Positions 1 to 9,331 of a stretch of DNA of 64,000 bases are shown here, piece by piece; the stretch's first letter is position 1; the number at the start of each line of letters is the position of its first letter. A model generated the notes under the pieces. It saw only the letters and a program-made list of their open reading frames with translations. It ran no database searches and was not told the DNA's origin. The stretch comes from Gemmatimonas aurantiaca. Lineage in GTDB: Bacteria > Gemmatimonadota > Gemmatimonadetes > Gemmatimonadales > Gemmatimonadaceae. Location: contig NZ_JBBCJO010000001.1 in the NCBI RefSeq assembly GCF_037190085.1, forward strand, positions 186,001 through 250,000, read 5' to 3'. The position numbers were made by a program, and so were the translations under genes.

Positions 1-2117
1 CGCAGTTCAACAACGGGCGGGTCGACAACCGCAGCGGTGGTTCCTCGAACGGTGGCATCTTCGATCAGCTGCTCCGCGGTGCGCCGGCCGGGACGAATTA
101 CACGGCGCGGGACACCCTGGGCCGTCTTCTGGTGCGTGGCGGTGGCGCCAACCTGCGCGGCTCCGGCAACGGCGGCGGCACCTTCCTGTACGATGGCGAG
201 AATCTGAACGACTACACCGAGTCGAACCGGTATCAGGGCTCGGTGAGCATGACCTACACGCCGGCGCCGTGGGCGAGCTTCGAGGCGCTGTATGCCTACG
301 ACCAGCGCGGCACGTTCCGGAATCAGTATGTGTTCAAGGGCTACCGGACCTACACGGCCAACCCGAACAGCAATCTGGGCAACCAGCTGATGGACAACGG
401 TGGCCGCAAGTCGCTCAACAGCTACATCTCGGCCACGTTCCGCAAGCAGATCACATCCGAGCTGAACGGCAAGCTCAATTTCCGCGGGCTGTTCGACCGC
501 GATTATTCGTACACCAGCCGCGGCCGGGGCTACCAGTACGCCGTGTCGGGGGTCAACACCCTCTCCGCCACCACCAAGGATTTCACCGCCACCTCGAGCA
601 GTCAGCTGGTGAAGAACATGGGTGGTGTGGCCGGCGCCAATCTGGACTGGAAGGGCAAGTACATCCTCGACGGCACATTCCGCTACGACGGGTCGTCGCT
701 GTTCGGCGCCGGCAACCGGTGGGCGCCGTTCGGTCGTGTGTCTGGCGTGTGGCGTCTGTCGGAAGAGTCGTGGTTCAGCCTGCCGGCGGTGTCCGATCTC
801 CGTCTGCGTGCCTCGCGCGGCTCGGCCGGCAATTCGCCACGGTTCAACGCCCAGTACGAGACGTACAATTGCTCGGCCACCGGCTGCACCCTGGGCCAGG
901 CCGGCAATTCCAAGCTGAAGCCGGAAACCACGGTGGAAGACGAAATCGGTACCGACTTCACGCTCTTCGGCCGACTGGGTGTGGAACTGACGTACGCGCA
1001 ATCCAACACCACGAACCAGATCCTGAACCCGAACACGCCGGCGGCGCTCGGCTTCGGCACGCAATGGGCGAACGCGGGCACGCTGCAGAACAAGACGTTC
1101 GAAGCGGCCCTCAATCTGCCGGTGGTGAGCACCAAGGACTTCCAGTGGAACATGCGCGGCACGTTCGACCGGAACCGCACCTACATCACCGAACTGTTCG
1201 TGCCGGAATACTTCATGGATGGTGGCACCGGACAGGGGACGACGTCGATGTTCCTGATCACGCCGAACACCGCGAAGAGCAACGGCTATCAGATGAACCG
1301 CTACGGCAGCCTCTGGGGCCGCAAGTTCTACAAGACGTGTGGCGACCTGCCGGCCGCTGTGCAGGGCCAGTGTGGTGATGGCAGGGCCTTCCAGGTCAAC
1401 GATCAGGGCTGGGTGGTCTGGGTGGGTGAAGGCAACAGCTGGCGCGACGGCATCACCAAGAACCTGTGGCAGACCAAGCTGTCCGAGGTGAATTCGCCGT
1501 GGAACTACCCGCTCCAGTTCGGGCACCCCATCATCGATCGGCCGCTCCGCGGCGAGCCGGGTGAGGGGGCGGGCATCAGCCAAATCATCGGCAACACGCT
1601 ACCCTCGTTCCGCTTCGCGTTCAACAACACGATGACGTACAAGAAGCTCTCTGTGTATGGCCTGATCGACGGCACCATCGGCCACTACATCAACAACCAG
1701 GGTGCGGGTTGGGGTCTGCTCGACTACGCCAACGGCTATTTCGACCAGGGTGGCAAGACGGTCGAGACCGCCAAGCCCATAAGCTATGGCTGGCGCGTGG
1801 GTGGCAAGGAAGGTGCGGGCGCGGGTGGGTTCTACGACATCCTCGGTCCGAACAACTGGAACGTGGAGAAGGGCTCGTTTGCCAAGGTGCGCGAACTCGC
1901 GGTCACGTACCAGTTGGGCAAGATCGCCGGCATCAACGACGTGACCCTGCAGCTCATCGGCCGTAACATGTTCACCTTCACGAAGTACTCGGGTCTCGAT
2001 CCGGAGGTCGGTGCCTCGGGTGGTGCCGAAACGACCCAGAGCCTGGTCGCCCAGACCGATGCGTACGGGTTCCCGACTCTGCGGACCTATACGTTCTCCA
2101 TCTCCACGCGCTTCTAG
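1..2117 (+). CDS. SusC/RagA-type TonB-dependent outer-membrane receptor, C-terminal part (5' end outside window)
   Basis: The reading frame is open from the left edge (first full codon at base 3) to the TAG at 2115-2117, so this is the C-terminal ~705 residues of a larger protein. The translation is rich in aromatic/Gly/Asn beta-strand segments and ends in a typical outer-membrane tail (FPTLRTYTFSISTRF, C-terminal Phe). The segment LQLIGRNMFTFTKYSGLDPE close to the end is characteristic of SusC/RagA barrels. A SusD-like lipoprotein gene starts 12 bp downstream, which is the usual pair for TonB-driven uptake of glycans or peptides. The plug and the carboxypeptidase-like N-terminus should lie upstream of the window. 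The substrate cannot be inferred because no glycosidase or specific peptidase gene is adjacent. Confidence 0.9.
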   Translation, partial: QFNNGRVDNRSGGSSNGGIFDQLLRGAPAGTNYTARDTLGRLLVRGGGANLRGSGNGGGTFLYDGENLNDYTESNRYQGSVSMTYTPAPWASFEALYAYDQRGTFRNQYVFKGYRTYTANPNSNLGNQLMDNGGRKSLNSYISATFRKQITSELNGKLNFRGLFDRDYSYTSRGRGYQYAVSGVNTLSATTKDFTATSSSQLVKNMGGVAGANLDWKGKYILDGTFRYDGSSLFGAGNRWAPFGRVSGVWRLSEESWFSLPAVSDLRLRASRGSAGNSPRFNAQYETYNCSATGCTLGQAGNSKLKPETTVEDEIGTDFTLFGRLGVELTYAQSNTTNQILNPNTPAALGFGTQWANAGTLQNKTFEAALNLPVVSTKDFQWNMRGTFDRNRTYITELFVPEYFMDGGTGQGTTSMFLITPNTAKSNGYQMNRYGSLWGRKFYKTCGDLPAAVQGQCGDGRAFQVNDQGWVVWVGEGNSWRDGITKNLWQTKLSEVNSPWNYPLQFGHPIIDRPLRGEPGEGAGISQIIGNTLPSFRFAFNNTMTYKKLSVYGLIDGTIGHYINNQGAGWGLLDYANGYFDQGGKTVETAKPISYGWRVGGKEGAGAGGFYDILGPNNWNVEKGSFAKVRELAVTYQLGKIAGINDVTLQLIGRNMFTFTKYSGLDPEVGASGGAETTQSLVAQTDAYGFPTLRTYTFSISTRF

Positions 2118-2129
2118 GACCGAGCCGAC

Positions 2130-3821
2130 ATGAATCGTACTTTCCTCCGGGTGGCCGCGATCGCGGCCACCATGGTCGGGCTGGTCGGCTGCGACGAGTC
2201 GCTCGCGGTGACCAATCCGAACCAGGCCGAAACCGCGCGTGTGCTTGCGACGGCGGACGATGCCGAATCGCTGGTGGGCAGCTACTACAAGCGGTGGTCC
2301 AGCGGCCTGCACGGCAGTGTGACCAATCTCGAGGCCATGACCTCCATCATGTCCCTCATGAATTACTCCTCGCTGGCGAACAACTGCGCCAATGCGCGCA
2401 CGCCGTTCAGCGGGGCGGCCAACACCAATAACGCGGGCAATCCCTGCGCCGCCGAGCAGTACCGGCTGTTTTCGTACATGGCGGAAGTGAACCGGGTGGC
2501 CTCCACCTTCCTCACCCAGTTGAAGAACGGGCTGAGCCTGGGCTCCGACGCCCGCACGGCCAGAGACCGGGCCTATGCCGAGTTCCTGAACGGCCTCTCG
2601 ATCGGCTACGCGGCGCTCATGCATGATTCGGTGGCCGTGGTTTCCGAAGGCATGACGGCGGAAGACAAGGGCGTGCTGATCGGCTACAAGGCGGCAGCCG
2701 ATTCGGCGTACGCGGCCTTCCAGCGCTCGCTCGATGCGGCCAATCTCAACGCGTCGGGTGACCGCGGGTTCCCGCTGCCCGACACGTGGATTCCGTCGCC
2801 CACCTCGATGACGAAGGTGGAATTCATCAAGCTGGTGCGCAGCTACCGGGCCCGCATCCGGGCCAACATGGCCCGTACCCCGGCCGAACGCGCGGCGGTT
2901 GACTGGGACGCCATCATTGCCGATGCGCAGAACGGCATCACGGCGGATCACGAGATCATCACCAGCACCACGGTGGGTCCGGACAACAGTTGGCGTGCGC
3001 AGTGGATGGTGTTCGGCACGTGGCATCAGATGCCGCCGTTTTTCATCGGCATGGCCGACACGTCGGGCGCGTATGCCGCCTGGATTGCCACTCCGGTGGG
3101 AGATCGTGGGTCGGGCGGTGTGAGCTTCACGCTGGCCACGCCCGACCAGCGCTTTCCGCAGGGAGACACGCGTGCGGCGCAGCAGGCGGATTTTTCACTC
3201 ACCTCCTGCCAGGCCGTGGGTTCGACGTGCAAGCGGTACTTCGTGAACCGCCCCAACGGCGGCGATGCGTTGAGCGGATTCGGCTTCGGCTGGTCCAACT
3301 ACGATCATGTCCGCTTCTATCAGTGGAGGATCTCGGCTGCGGGCACGGCCCGTAACGGTCCGACGATCTTCATGACGAAGGCCGAGATAGATGGGCTGCG
3401 CGCCGAGGGGCTCTACCGCAAGGGCGATCGCGCGGGTGCGGCGGCGCTGGTGAACCTCACGCGCGTGAAGAACGGCCTGCCCGCCATCACGGATTTCTCC
3501 GAGACGGCAGTGGTGCCGGGTGGGAACGCCTGCGTGCCGAAGGTGCCCAAGGCACCGAGTTTCAACACGGTGGGCTGCGGCACGCTGTGGGATGCGCTCA
3601 AGTACGAGAAGCGCATCGAGGAGGCCTATACACACTATTCGGCCTGGTTCCTCGATGGTCGTGGCTGGGGGGATCTCCCCAAGGATACGCCGCTCTTCTG
3701 GGCGGTGCCGTACCAGGAACTGCTGGTTCGCGGGTACACGCTGGGTCAACTGTACGGCGCCGGTCCCGGTGTCGGCACGGCGCCGAACTCGGCGGCGGGC
3801 ACAAGCGTGTACGGTTGGTGA
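2130..3821 (+). CDS. SusD/RagB-like substrate-binding lipoprotein
   Basis: The 563-residue product starts with a lipoprotein signal (MNRTFLRVAAIAATMVGLVG then Cys21), so it is probably lipid-anchored to the outer membrane. The mature start (ESLAVTNPNQAETARVLATA) and the C-terminal region (ALKYEKRIEEAYTHYSAWFL, GRGWGDL) match the helical TPR-like fold of SusD/RagB proteins. Members of this family cap the SusC barrel and deliver substrate. It lies 12 bp after the SusC gene and is almost certainly cotranscribed. It is slightly longer than many SusD proteins, but no domain is obviously added. The ATG at 2130 is followed directly by the signal peptide, so the start is well supported. Confidence 0.88.
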   Translation: MNRTFLRVAAIAATMVGLVGCDESLAVTNPNQAETARVLATADDAESLVGSYYKRWSSGLHGSVTNLEAMTSIMSLMNYSSLANNCANARTPFSGAANTNNAGNPCAAEQYRLFSYMAEVNRVASTFLTQLKNGLSLGSDARTARDRAYAEFLNGLSIGYAALMHDSVAVVSEGMTAEDKGVLIGYKAAADSAYAAFQRSLDAANLNASGDRGFPLPDTWIPSPTSMTKVEFIKLVRSYRARIRANMARTPAERAAVDWDAIIADAQNGITADHEIITSTTVGPDNSWRAQWMVFGTWHQMPPFFIGMADTSGAYAAWIATPVGDRGSGGVSFTLATPDQRFPQGDTRAAQQADFSLTSCQAVGSTCKRYFVNRPNGGDALSGFGFGWSNYDHVRFYQWRISAAGTARNGPTIFMTKAEIDGLRAEGLYRKGDRAGAAALVNLTRVKNGLPAITDFSETAVVPGGNACVPKVPKAPSFNTVGCGTLWDALKYEKRIEEAYTHYSAWFLDGRGWGDLPKDTPLFWAVPYQELLVRGYTLGQLYGAGPGVGTAPNSAAGTSVYGW

Positions 3822-3834
3822 GCCGCGGGTGCTG

Positions 3835-4299
3835 ATGAGACGTACGGCAGGACTTCTGTTGATGGTGTCGCTGACGCTCGGCTGCTATTCCACGCGGCCG
3901 GTTGTCGGCACCGGGATCCCGGCGGGCACACAGGTCGAGTTGCAGTTGACCGACGCCGGGCGCCTGGCCATGGCCGAAACACTCGGCTCTTCAGCGGACG
4001 TCGTACAGGGGCGGTTGGTGTCGCGCGACAGCGCGGCGTGGACGGTTGCCGTTTCGTCGATTCAGCTCCTCCGGGGCGGCCAGCAAGTCTGGTCCGGTGA
4101 GCATCTCCGCATCAGGCCGGAGCACGTGGCTCTGGCGTCGGAACGCCGGTTTTCCCGCGGGCGCACCGCCATCGTTTCGGCGGCGGTCGTCGGGGTGATC
4201 GTCGGCATCGTGAAGTCCGGGCTGGTCGGAATGGGTCAGGAAGACGGTGGTCCTGCCCCCTCCGATTCCGTCGCCACGGTTCGCATTCCGCGCCCCTGA
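3835..4299 (+). CDS. small lipoprotein of unknown function downstream of susCD
   Basis: I chose the ATG at 3835 because it opens a lipoprotein signal peptide (MRRTAGLLLMVSLTLG then Cys17). The frame is open further upstream only as an overlap with the SusD gene. The 154-residue product has a beta-rich middle (QVELQLTDAGRLAMAETLG, then VVQGRLVSRD) and one hydrophobic stretch near the C-terminus (AAVVGVIVGIVKSGLVG) that could be a glycine-rich membrane segment. It follows SusD by 13 bp and precedes a DUF4397-like lipoprotein by 41 bp, so it is probably part of the same transcript. I do not recognise the family. A role in the outer-membrane complex would be a guess. Confidence 0.75.
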   Translation: MRRTAGLLLMVSLTLGCYSTRPVVGTGIPAGTQVELQLTDAGRLAMAETLGSSADVVQGRLVSRDSAAWTVAVSSIQLLRGGQQVWSGEHLRIRPEHVALASERRFSRGRTAIVSAAVVGVIVGIVKSGLVGMGQEDGGPAPSDSVATVRIPRP

Positions 4300-4340
4300 T
4301 GTTCTCCTATCCATTTCGAGTCTCCCTCCACGGAGTTTTC

Positions 4341-5219
4341 ATGCGCAGCATTCTTCGTCTCTCGGTCGTGGCAGCAGCGGCGGCGGCCGCGCTGAGCGCG
4401 TGCCGTCCCGACGAGGTCATCACGACACCTCTCGTGCCAACGGCCGGCGTCCGCTTCATCAACGCCTCGCCCGATACGGCAGGCGCCTATGGCGTGGACT
4501 TCCGGTTCGTCGACCTCCTCGAAAACTCGATGCACTTCCGGCAGCTCTTCCGCGAGCAGCCCACCACCACCTCCGGTGTGACGGCGTCCGTGCTGACCCA
4601 GTACAAGGCCAGCAACGCCACGCAGCCGCGACAGTACGTGGTGTTCCTCGACGACACCATCCAGTCGATCGCGTCGACCAAGGTGTTCACGGGGACGGCC
4701 AACCTCACGGCCGGCACCAACTACACCTACATCATGTGGGGCCGTGGGCGTGCCGGTACGCTCAAGCTGGCCAACTGGGCGGAAGACGTGGCCGATCCAG
4801 GCGCCAAGGTGGCGCTCCGGGTCATCAACGCCACTGAAGAAGCCATCGACGTGCGCGCCTTCGTGACCGGTGCCACCGCGCCGGCTTCACCGACGTGGGC
4901 CAACGTGCCGGGCATGTCCAAGTCGTCGTACGTGCTGGTCGATCCGGCCAACATCACGTACAACGTCCGCCGGGCCGGTGCCACCACGAACATGTTTGCC
5001 GACATGCCCGCACTGCAGGGTGTGAAGGCCTTCTCCTCGGCGGGCGCGAACGGCAAGATCGATACGCCGGCCACCCCGGGCACCACCGTGGCCGGATCGG
5101 CGATCTCCCTGATCGTGTATCCGGCGTCGACCCCGGGCGCGCGCACGCCGCAGACGGCAGCTTTCCAGGTGCCGGCCGGTGCGTTCGTGTGGGATCGTCG
5201 TCCGCCGTCGGGACTCTGA
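4341..5219 (+). CDS. DUF4397-like secreted lipoprotein
   Basis: The ATG at 4341 opens a lipoprotein signal (MRSILRLSVV, an Ala run, then Cys21). The 292-residue mature protein contains two repeats of the kind seen in DUF4397 proteins. The first begins VRFINASPDTAGAYGVDF, the second VALRVINATEEAIDVRAFV, each followed by short beta-strands. DUF4397 proteins are extracellular beta-sandwich proteins without an assigned reaction. The gene ends the susCD transcript, with a strong hairpin about 60 bp after the stop. An in-frame ATG at 4299 would add 14 residues ahead of the signal peptide and is unlikely to be used. Confidence 0.8.
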   Translation: MRSILRLSVVAAAAAAALSACRPDEVITTPLVPTAGVRFINASPDTAGAYGVDFRFVDLLENSMHFRQLFREQPTTTSGVTASVLTQYKASNATQPRQYVVFLDDTIQSIASTKVFTGTANLTAGTNYTYIMWGRGRAGTLKLANWAEDVADPGAKVALRVINATEEAIDVRAFVTGATAPASPTWANVPGMSKSSYVLVDPANITYNVRRAGATTNMFADMPALQGVKAFSSAGANGKIDTPATPGTTVAGSAISLIVYPASTPGARTPQTAAFQVPAGAFVWDRRPPSGL

Positions 5220-5277
5220 GTCCGACAGACGGACGAACACCACCCGTTTTGATGCACGGGTCGTGAGCTGTCCATCC

Positions 5278-5309
5278 ACGGGGGCCGCCGGTATATCGGC
5301 GGCCCCCGT
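5278..5309 (+). terminator. hairpin terminator after the susCD/DUF4397 transcript
   Basis: A perfect 13-bp stem (arms 5278-5290 and 5297-5309) closes a 6-base loop, gtatat. It lies 58 bp after the DUF4397-like stop and before the next gene at 5346. The downstream bases are only moderately T-rich (gtgtttcccg), so termination efficiency is uncertain. Confidence 0.7.
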
Positions 5310-5345
5310 GTGTTTCCCGTCCCCTGTTTCCCCTCATCCGTCCTC

Positions 5346-6530
5346 ATGAAGGCTCCGACCCGACGGGAACGGCGTGCCGCTGCCCGGGCCGGCATTGCCG
5401 GTGGTGGCGCCATCACCGGCAACGCCGGTACCGATGCGTCGACCCGCGTCGCGACCACGGATCCCGGCCGCGCTGGCCCTTCGGCGCGCCGCGGCTCCAT
5501 GGTGTCACCGGTCTTCGACTGGCTCGCCGTTGGCGGGCTGTCGATGCTGATCATGGTGCCGCTGCTCCTGAGCGGGCGCACGGATCTCGTGCTCGTGGGC
5601 GCGGGTGTGCAGGCCTGGATCGCGGCGGCCATCAACATGCCGCACTTCCTGGCGTCGTACCGGCTGGTGTATGGCAGCCGGGCCATGATGCTCGAACACA
5701 AGTGGGCCAGCTTCGGCATTCCGGCGTTGCTCTTCGCGTACATCATCGCGGCCATCGTGCTGGTGGACTGGACACAGACGCTCGGCATCGGACTGGTGAC
5801 CATCGCCAGCGTGTACCTTGCCTGGCACTACACCGGGCAGGTGTGGGGCATGATGGCGTCGTTTGCGTGGCTGGCCGGTACCGGGTTCGATGCCACTGAG
5901 CGCCGACTGATCCGCACCAGTCTGCGCATCCTGCTGGCCTGGCATCTGGCGTGGTTCCTGTACACGCAGCTCCGCGATCCCTCACGGGTCGAGATCGTCT
6001 ACCAGGTGGCCAGTGCGGCCACGGTGGTGGCGTTCGTGCTGGGCGCCTGGGGGTTGCTGCGCATGCGCCGCCGGACGGGCGTGAATCCCCCGCTGCTGGC
6101 CATCACGGCCTGGCTGGCGATCTTCGTGTGGTACGCCGTCATGGCCCGCGATCCGAAGGCGTTGTTCTGGGTGCAGATCGCGCACGCCATTCAGTACCTG
6201 TCATTCCCCGTGCGTGTGGAGTTCAACCGCGCCAGTGGTGCCGGCACCGTGGTGCACGACCCGGACCATGCGGTGAGTGGTCGTGTGGTCATGCACATGG
6301 TCGTATACGCCGTGCTGCTGCTGGGCATCAGCCTGCTGGTGGCGCAGGTGATGCCCGTCGCGCTCATGGGCGTGATCGGCTCGGTGTTCGGCGAAGGTCC
6401 CGCCTACGCGGCGCCGATCCTCATTCTGATGTTCATCAACATCCATCACTACTTCACGGATGGCGTGCTGTGGAAGATCAGCAATCCGGCGGTGCGGAAG
6501 GATCTGTTCGCGCACGTGGCGCGGACGTGA
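5346..6530 (+). CDS. polytopic membrane protein of unknown function
   Basis: The product of about 394 residues has a basic N-terminus (MKAPTRRERRAAARAG) followed by about nine hydrophobic segments, for example LSMLIMVPLLL, ALLFAYIIAAIVLVDW and YAVLLLGISLLVAQVMPVAL. It is therefore an integral inner-membrane protein. Conserved-looking intramembrane histidines occur in NMPHFLASYRLVYG, LAWHYTGQVWGMMASFAWL and MFINIHHYFTDG. Histidines at helix ends suggest metal or haem coordination, but I cannot assign a family. The ATG at 5346 is preferred to the in-frame one at 5310, which would lie right at the upstream terminator. The gene is followed 34 bp later by a Spy-like gene on the same strand. Confidence 0.75.
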   Translation: MKAPTRRERRAAARAGIAGGGAITGNAGTDASTRVATTDPGRAGPSARRGSMVSPVFDWLAVGGLSMLIMVPLLLSGRTDLVLVGAGVQAWIAAAINMPHFLASYRLVYGSRAMMLEHKWASFGIPALLFAYIIAAIVLVDWTQTLGIGLVTIASVYLAWHYTGQVWGMMASFAWLAGTGFDATERRLIRTSLRILLAWHLAWFLYTQLRDPSRVEIVYQVASAATVVAFVLGAWGLLRMRRRTGVNPPLLAITAWLAIFVWYAVMARDPKALFWVQIAHAIQYLSFPVRVEFNRASGAGTVVHDPDHAVSGRVVMHMVVYAVLLLGISLLVAQVMPVALMGVIGSVFGEGPAYAAPILILMFINIHHYFTDGVLWKISNPAVRKDLFAHVART

Positions 6531-6564
6531 AATTCCCGTTCCTCCCTCTTTCTCCGAGGTCACG

Positions 6565-7161
6565 ATGACACGTGTCCCGATGGTGCGTGCTGCGGTACTG
6601 GCGGTGGTCCTGGTCGCGCTTCCGGCTGTTGCGTCGGCGCAACGTGGTGGTGGTGGCCGGGGCATGGGCTCGAAGGATGCCGACTGGAAGGCGGTGGCGG
6701 GGGATTCCCCCAAGGGGCCGTCGATCTCGGGCAAGGATTTTGTGGAAGCCAGTCCGCTGGCGATGCTGCTGGACAAGAAAAAGCAGCTCAAGCTCACGGA
6801 CGCGCAGGTGACGGGCATCAAAGCCGCCGACGAGAAACTGCAGGCCGCGAACAAGGAGCGTTACCTGCTCGTCGATTCGCTGAAAAAGCAGATGCGGCCC
6901 AGCGTGGCCCCTTCAGCGGAAGACGAAGCACGATTGGCGGTGGCGCGCGAATCCATGCAGGGCGTGGTGCGCGACATCCGCGCGAGTCACGACGCCGATA
7001 CGAAAGAGGTCGTGGCGACCCTCGATGCGGATCAGCAGAAGACGGCCACTGAACTGCTGGAGAAGCACCAGGAGAAGGTGCAGAAGATGTTGCAAGACAA
7101 GCTCGGCACCCGCCCGGGTGGTGGAGGCGGTCCCGGTCGCCGCGGACCCGGCACCGTGTGA
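6565..7161 (+). CDS. Spy/CpxP-like periplasmic protein (LTxxQ motif)
   Basis: The 198-residue product starts with a cleavable signal peptide (MTRVPMVRAAVLAVVLVALP, then AVASAQ) and continues as a helical, charged protein. It carries the LTxxQ signature (KLTDAQVTGIKAADEKLQ), seen in Spy/CpxP/ZraP-type periplasmic chaperones and metal sensors. The second half is a long helix rich in Lys/Glu/Gln (LLEKHQEKVQKMLQDKL), ending in a Gly/Arg/Pro tail. The real ATG is taken at 6565, directly before the signal peptide. A bidirectional terminator follows 10 bp after the stop. The role in envelope stress is inferred from the family only. Confidence 0.75.
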   Translation: MTRVPMVRAAVLAVVLVALPAVASAQRGGGGRGMGSKDADWKAVAGDSPKGPSISGKDFVEASPLAMLLDKKKQLKLTDAQVTGIKAADEKLQAANKERYLLVDSLKKQMRPSVAPSAEDEARLAVARESMQGVVRDIRASHDADTKEVVATLDADQQKTATELLEKHQEKVQKMLQDKLGTRPGGGGGPGRRGPGTV

Positions 7162-7171
7162 GGATCCAGAC

Positions 7172-7220
7172 AAACGACGACACCGGGCAATCGATGATTC
7201 ATTGCCGGGTGTCGTCGTTT
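7172..7220. terminator. bidirectional hairpin terminator between convergent genes
   Basis: Arms 7172-7191 and 7201-7220 are 20 bases each and pair at 19 of 20 positions around a 9-base loop. The stem is flanked by A on the left and TTT on the right, so it can work for both strands. It lies between the Spy-like gene (+, ends 7161) and the plug-like gene (-, ends 7253). Confidence 0.85.
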
Positions 7221-7252
7221 GACGGGCCCATCCCGACCAGCCGCGCGCGGTG

Positions 7253-8653
7253 TTACTTGAACGCCCGTTTCGTCCAGACGACCACCAACCCGCATGTCTG
7301 CTGGGCCCGCAACAATTCGGTCGGCACCGTCGTGCGTTGCTGATACACTTCGATGGCCGCGATGTCGGAGGGCGACATGGTGGCCAGGATATCCGAGTCG
7401 GGCTGCTGCATGCCATCGACCATGATGTTGGCCAGGCAATTGCCCATGCCGGTAGAATAGAGGTAGATGTCGAATCGTCGACCGTTTGCGGACCGCTGTT
7501 CGATCGTCACCCCCGGCATCCCCTGGAACGCCGCTGACAGCGTGGCGCGACGACCAATCTGCGTGGAATCCATGACACTGCCGTATCCCTGACGCCGCCG
7601 CTCCTCGAATTGCTGGAGACGGAAGTTTCCCGCTGCCGATGCAGCTCGCACCTTCATCGTGTCCAGCGCGGTCAACCGGTAGGTGCTGAGCGTGACCGTG
7701 ACCGTGTCGTCGGCGAACAGATCCACCGCCGCGCTGGCCGGGTTGTATCCCACCGCGGCCACGTCGATCTGACTGGTGCCTGCGGGCACATTGCGCAGCA
7801 GAAAGTTCCCGTTGCCGTCGGACAGCGCCTCGACCGCACCGATCTTCACCCTGATGTCACGCAGCCCGTAACCGCCGCGGTCGAGCACCGTGCCACGCAC
7901 CGTGCCGTGACGCTGTTTCGCCTCCGCCGATCCCGGCAGGACCACATCGATGCGTCGCACGAACTCGTGCACACCCGACATTTCGATACCCGGTGTCGAG
8001 CCCGCGAGGTTGAATGCGCGCAGCGTGAGCGCCGTACCCACTGGCACCCCGCAGATGGCATACCCTCCCTCGCGGTCGGCCTGCACTTCGCTCTTCCATC
8101 GACGCTGGGCGATGTTCACGCTCGTCTTCGACGGATCGACCTTCACGAGATCGAGCCAGGCCAGTTCCACCCACGCCTCGTGCAACGGGCCTCTGGTCAC
8201 GGCCTCCCGCACCGTCCCGAACACGATACCCGTGTCGCGCTGAGGCACGGGCATGCCGGCGCACGCCGTACGCCAGAACGTCGCCAGACTCGGCACCGAC
8301 AACACCACGGGCGCCTTGCCGTCGGTAACCGTGACCCGCGTCGTTGCCCCAGAGAGGCCAAGCGAGTCGAACGCCGCATGCTGCATCGCAAACGTGTACG
8401 TGCCCGGCGGCACCGAATCGAAGCGGAACCGACCGCGCTCGTCACTCGTCGTGCTGCGCGAACGCTCCTGCAGAATGACGAACGCGTTGCTGAGCGGTGT
8501 CCCACGCAGACTGTCGTAGGCGATGCCCGTCACCGAGACGCCGGGCGCACGCGCGTCGGTACCCTGGCCGGCGAGAGACACCGGATGCATCGCGATCAGC
8601 GAAACCAGGATGACCGAAGTGAACAGGAAATATCGAAAAACCTTCATCGACAA
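7253..8653 (-). CDS. secreted carboxypeptidase-regulatory-like protein with TonB-plug-like C-terminus
   Basis: The 466-residue product begins with a signal peptide (MSMKVFRYFLFTSVILVSLI). It has at least two carboxypeptidase-regulatory-like beta-sandwich repeats, around residues 38-115 (VTGIAYDSLRGTPLSNAFVI then DERGRFRFDSVPPGTYTFAM) and 250-325 (VRGTVLDRGGYGLRDIRVKI). The C-terminus resembles a TonB-receptor plug without a barrel: ERRRQGYGSVMDSTQIGRRA, NIMVDGMQQ, DIAAIEVYQQRTTVPTELL. Such barrel-less proteins recur in this window (also 9332-12046 and 12126-12944) and are probably outer-membrane or surface partners. The true function is unknown. It is the last gene of a four-gene minus-strand run. 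Confidence 0.8.
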   Translation of the reverse strand: MSMKVFRYFLFTSVILVSLIAMHPVSLAGQGTDARAPGVSVTGIAYDSLRGTPLSNAFVILQERSRSTTSDERGRFRFDSVPPGTYTFAMQHAAFDSLGLSGATTRVTVTDGKAPVVLSVPSLATFWRTACAGMPVPQRDTGIVFGTVREAVTRGPLHEAWVELAWLDLVKVDPSKTSVNIAQRRWKSEVQADREGGYAICGVPVGTALTLRAFNLAGSTPGIEMSGVHEFVRRIDVVLPGSAEAKQRHGTVRGTVLDRGGYGLRDIRVKIGAVEALSDGNGNFLLRNVPAGTSQIDVAAVGYNPASAAVDLFADDTVTVTLSTYRLTALDTMKVRAASAAGNFRLQQFEERRRQGYGSVMDSTQIGRRATLSAAFQGMPGVTIEQRSANGRRFDIYLYSTGMGNCLANIMVDGMQQPDSDILATMSPSDIAAIEVYQQRTTVPTELLRAQQTCGLVVVWTKRAFK

Positions 8654-8708
8654 CGGGGAAGAGTGGGGCGGGTGGCACTGCGTATTGGCACCATCCAGGG
8701 AGTAGCGA

Positions 8709-9257
8709 TTACTTGGCCAGACGCGCCTTCACGACGTCGGCCAGCTTCTGTTCCAGCACACCCCTGGTGGAGCAGACACTGTAAGCCTGGTTGTACGTGG
8801 CCGGTCGCGCCTGGGCTTCGAGCAGCGTGGCCAGCCTTGCCGTCCCAGCCGCAGGCCCCGGGGTGACCTTGGTGGAGACGTTTAGATACACGTCGTACGA
8901 ATCGGCGTTCGGGCCGATCTGCGAGTTGCCGCAATCGAGATAGGTGCTGATGGGCATCTTGCCGAGGCGATTGCGGATCTTGACCCCGCTGTTCTCGATG
9001 GTCTTCTTTGCCGGGTCGAGACCGGTGATCGGAATGCCCAGCGAATCGTAGGCGGCCTGCATCACGCGGTACACGGCATCGGCATCGTACGGGACCGTGA
9101 TGATGTCGGCCTCCACGACGGACGTGACGTTGATCCGGCCGACCTCGGAGCGGCCCATGGATTGGGTCTGGACTCGCGTTTCCCGTTCGGACGGGTTCGA
9201 AGCACAAGCCGAGAGGCCGATGAGGGCTGCCATGCAGATCAGGAGGGAACGGTGCAT
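8709..9257 (-). CDS. lipoprotein of unknown function
   Basis: The ATG at 9257 opens a lipoprotein signal (MHRSLLICMAALIGLSA then Cys18). The 182-residue product has a mixed alpha/beta core (ADAVYRVMQAAYDSLGIPIT, then KTIENSGVKIRNRLGKMP) and ends with a Lys-rich helix. The layout, a lipobox then a small domain with two internal cysteines, resembles small outer-membrane assembly lipoproteins, but I cannot name a family. It sits between two carboxypeptidase-regulatory-like genes on the same strand, with gaps of 55 and 74 bp. The upstream gap holds short direct repeats of gaaccgcta. Confidence 0.7.
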   Translation of the reverse strand: MHRSLLICMAALIGLSACASNPSERETRVQTQSMGRSEVGRINVTSVVEADIITVPYDADAVYRVMQAAYDSLGIPITGLDPAKKTIENSGVKIRNRLGKMPISTYLDCGNSQIGPNADSYDVYLNVSTKVTPGPAAGTARLATLLEAQARPATYNQAYSVCSTRGVLEQKLADVVKARLAK

Positions 9258-9331
9258 TGTCGGGATTCCGGTCAGGGTGAACGAACGGACAACGAATAGC
9301 GAATGAACAGCTCTTGAACCGCTAGGAACCG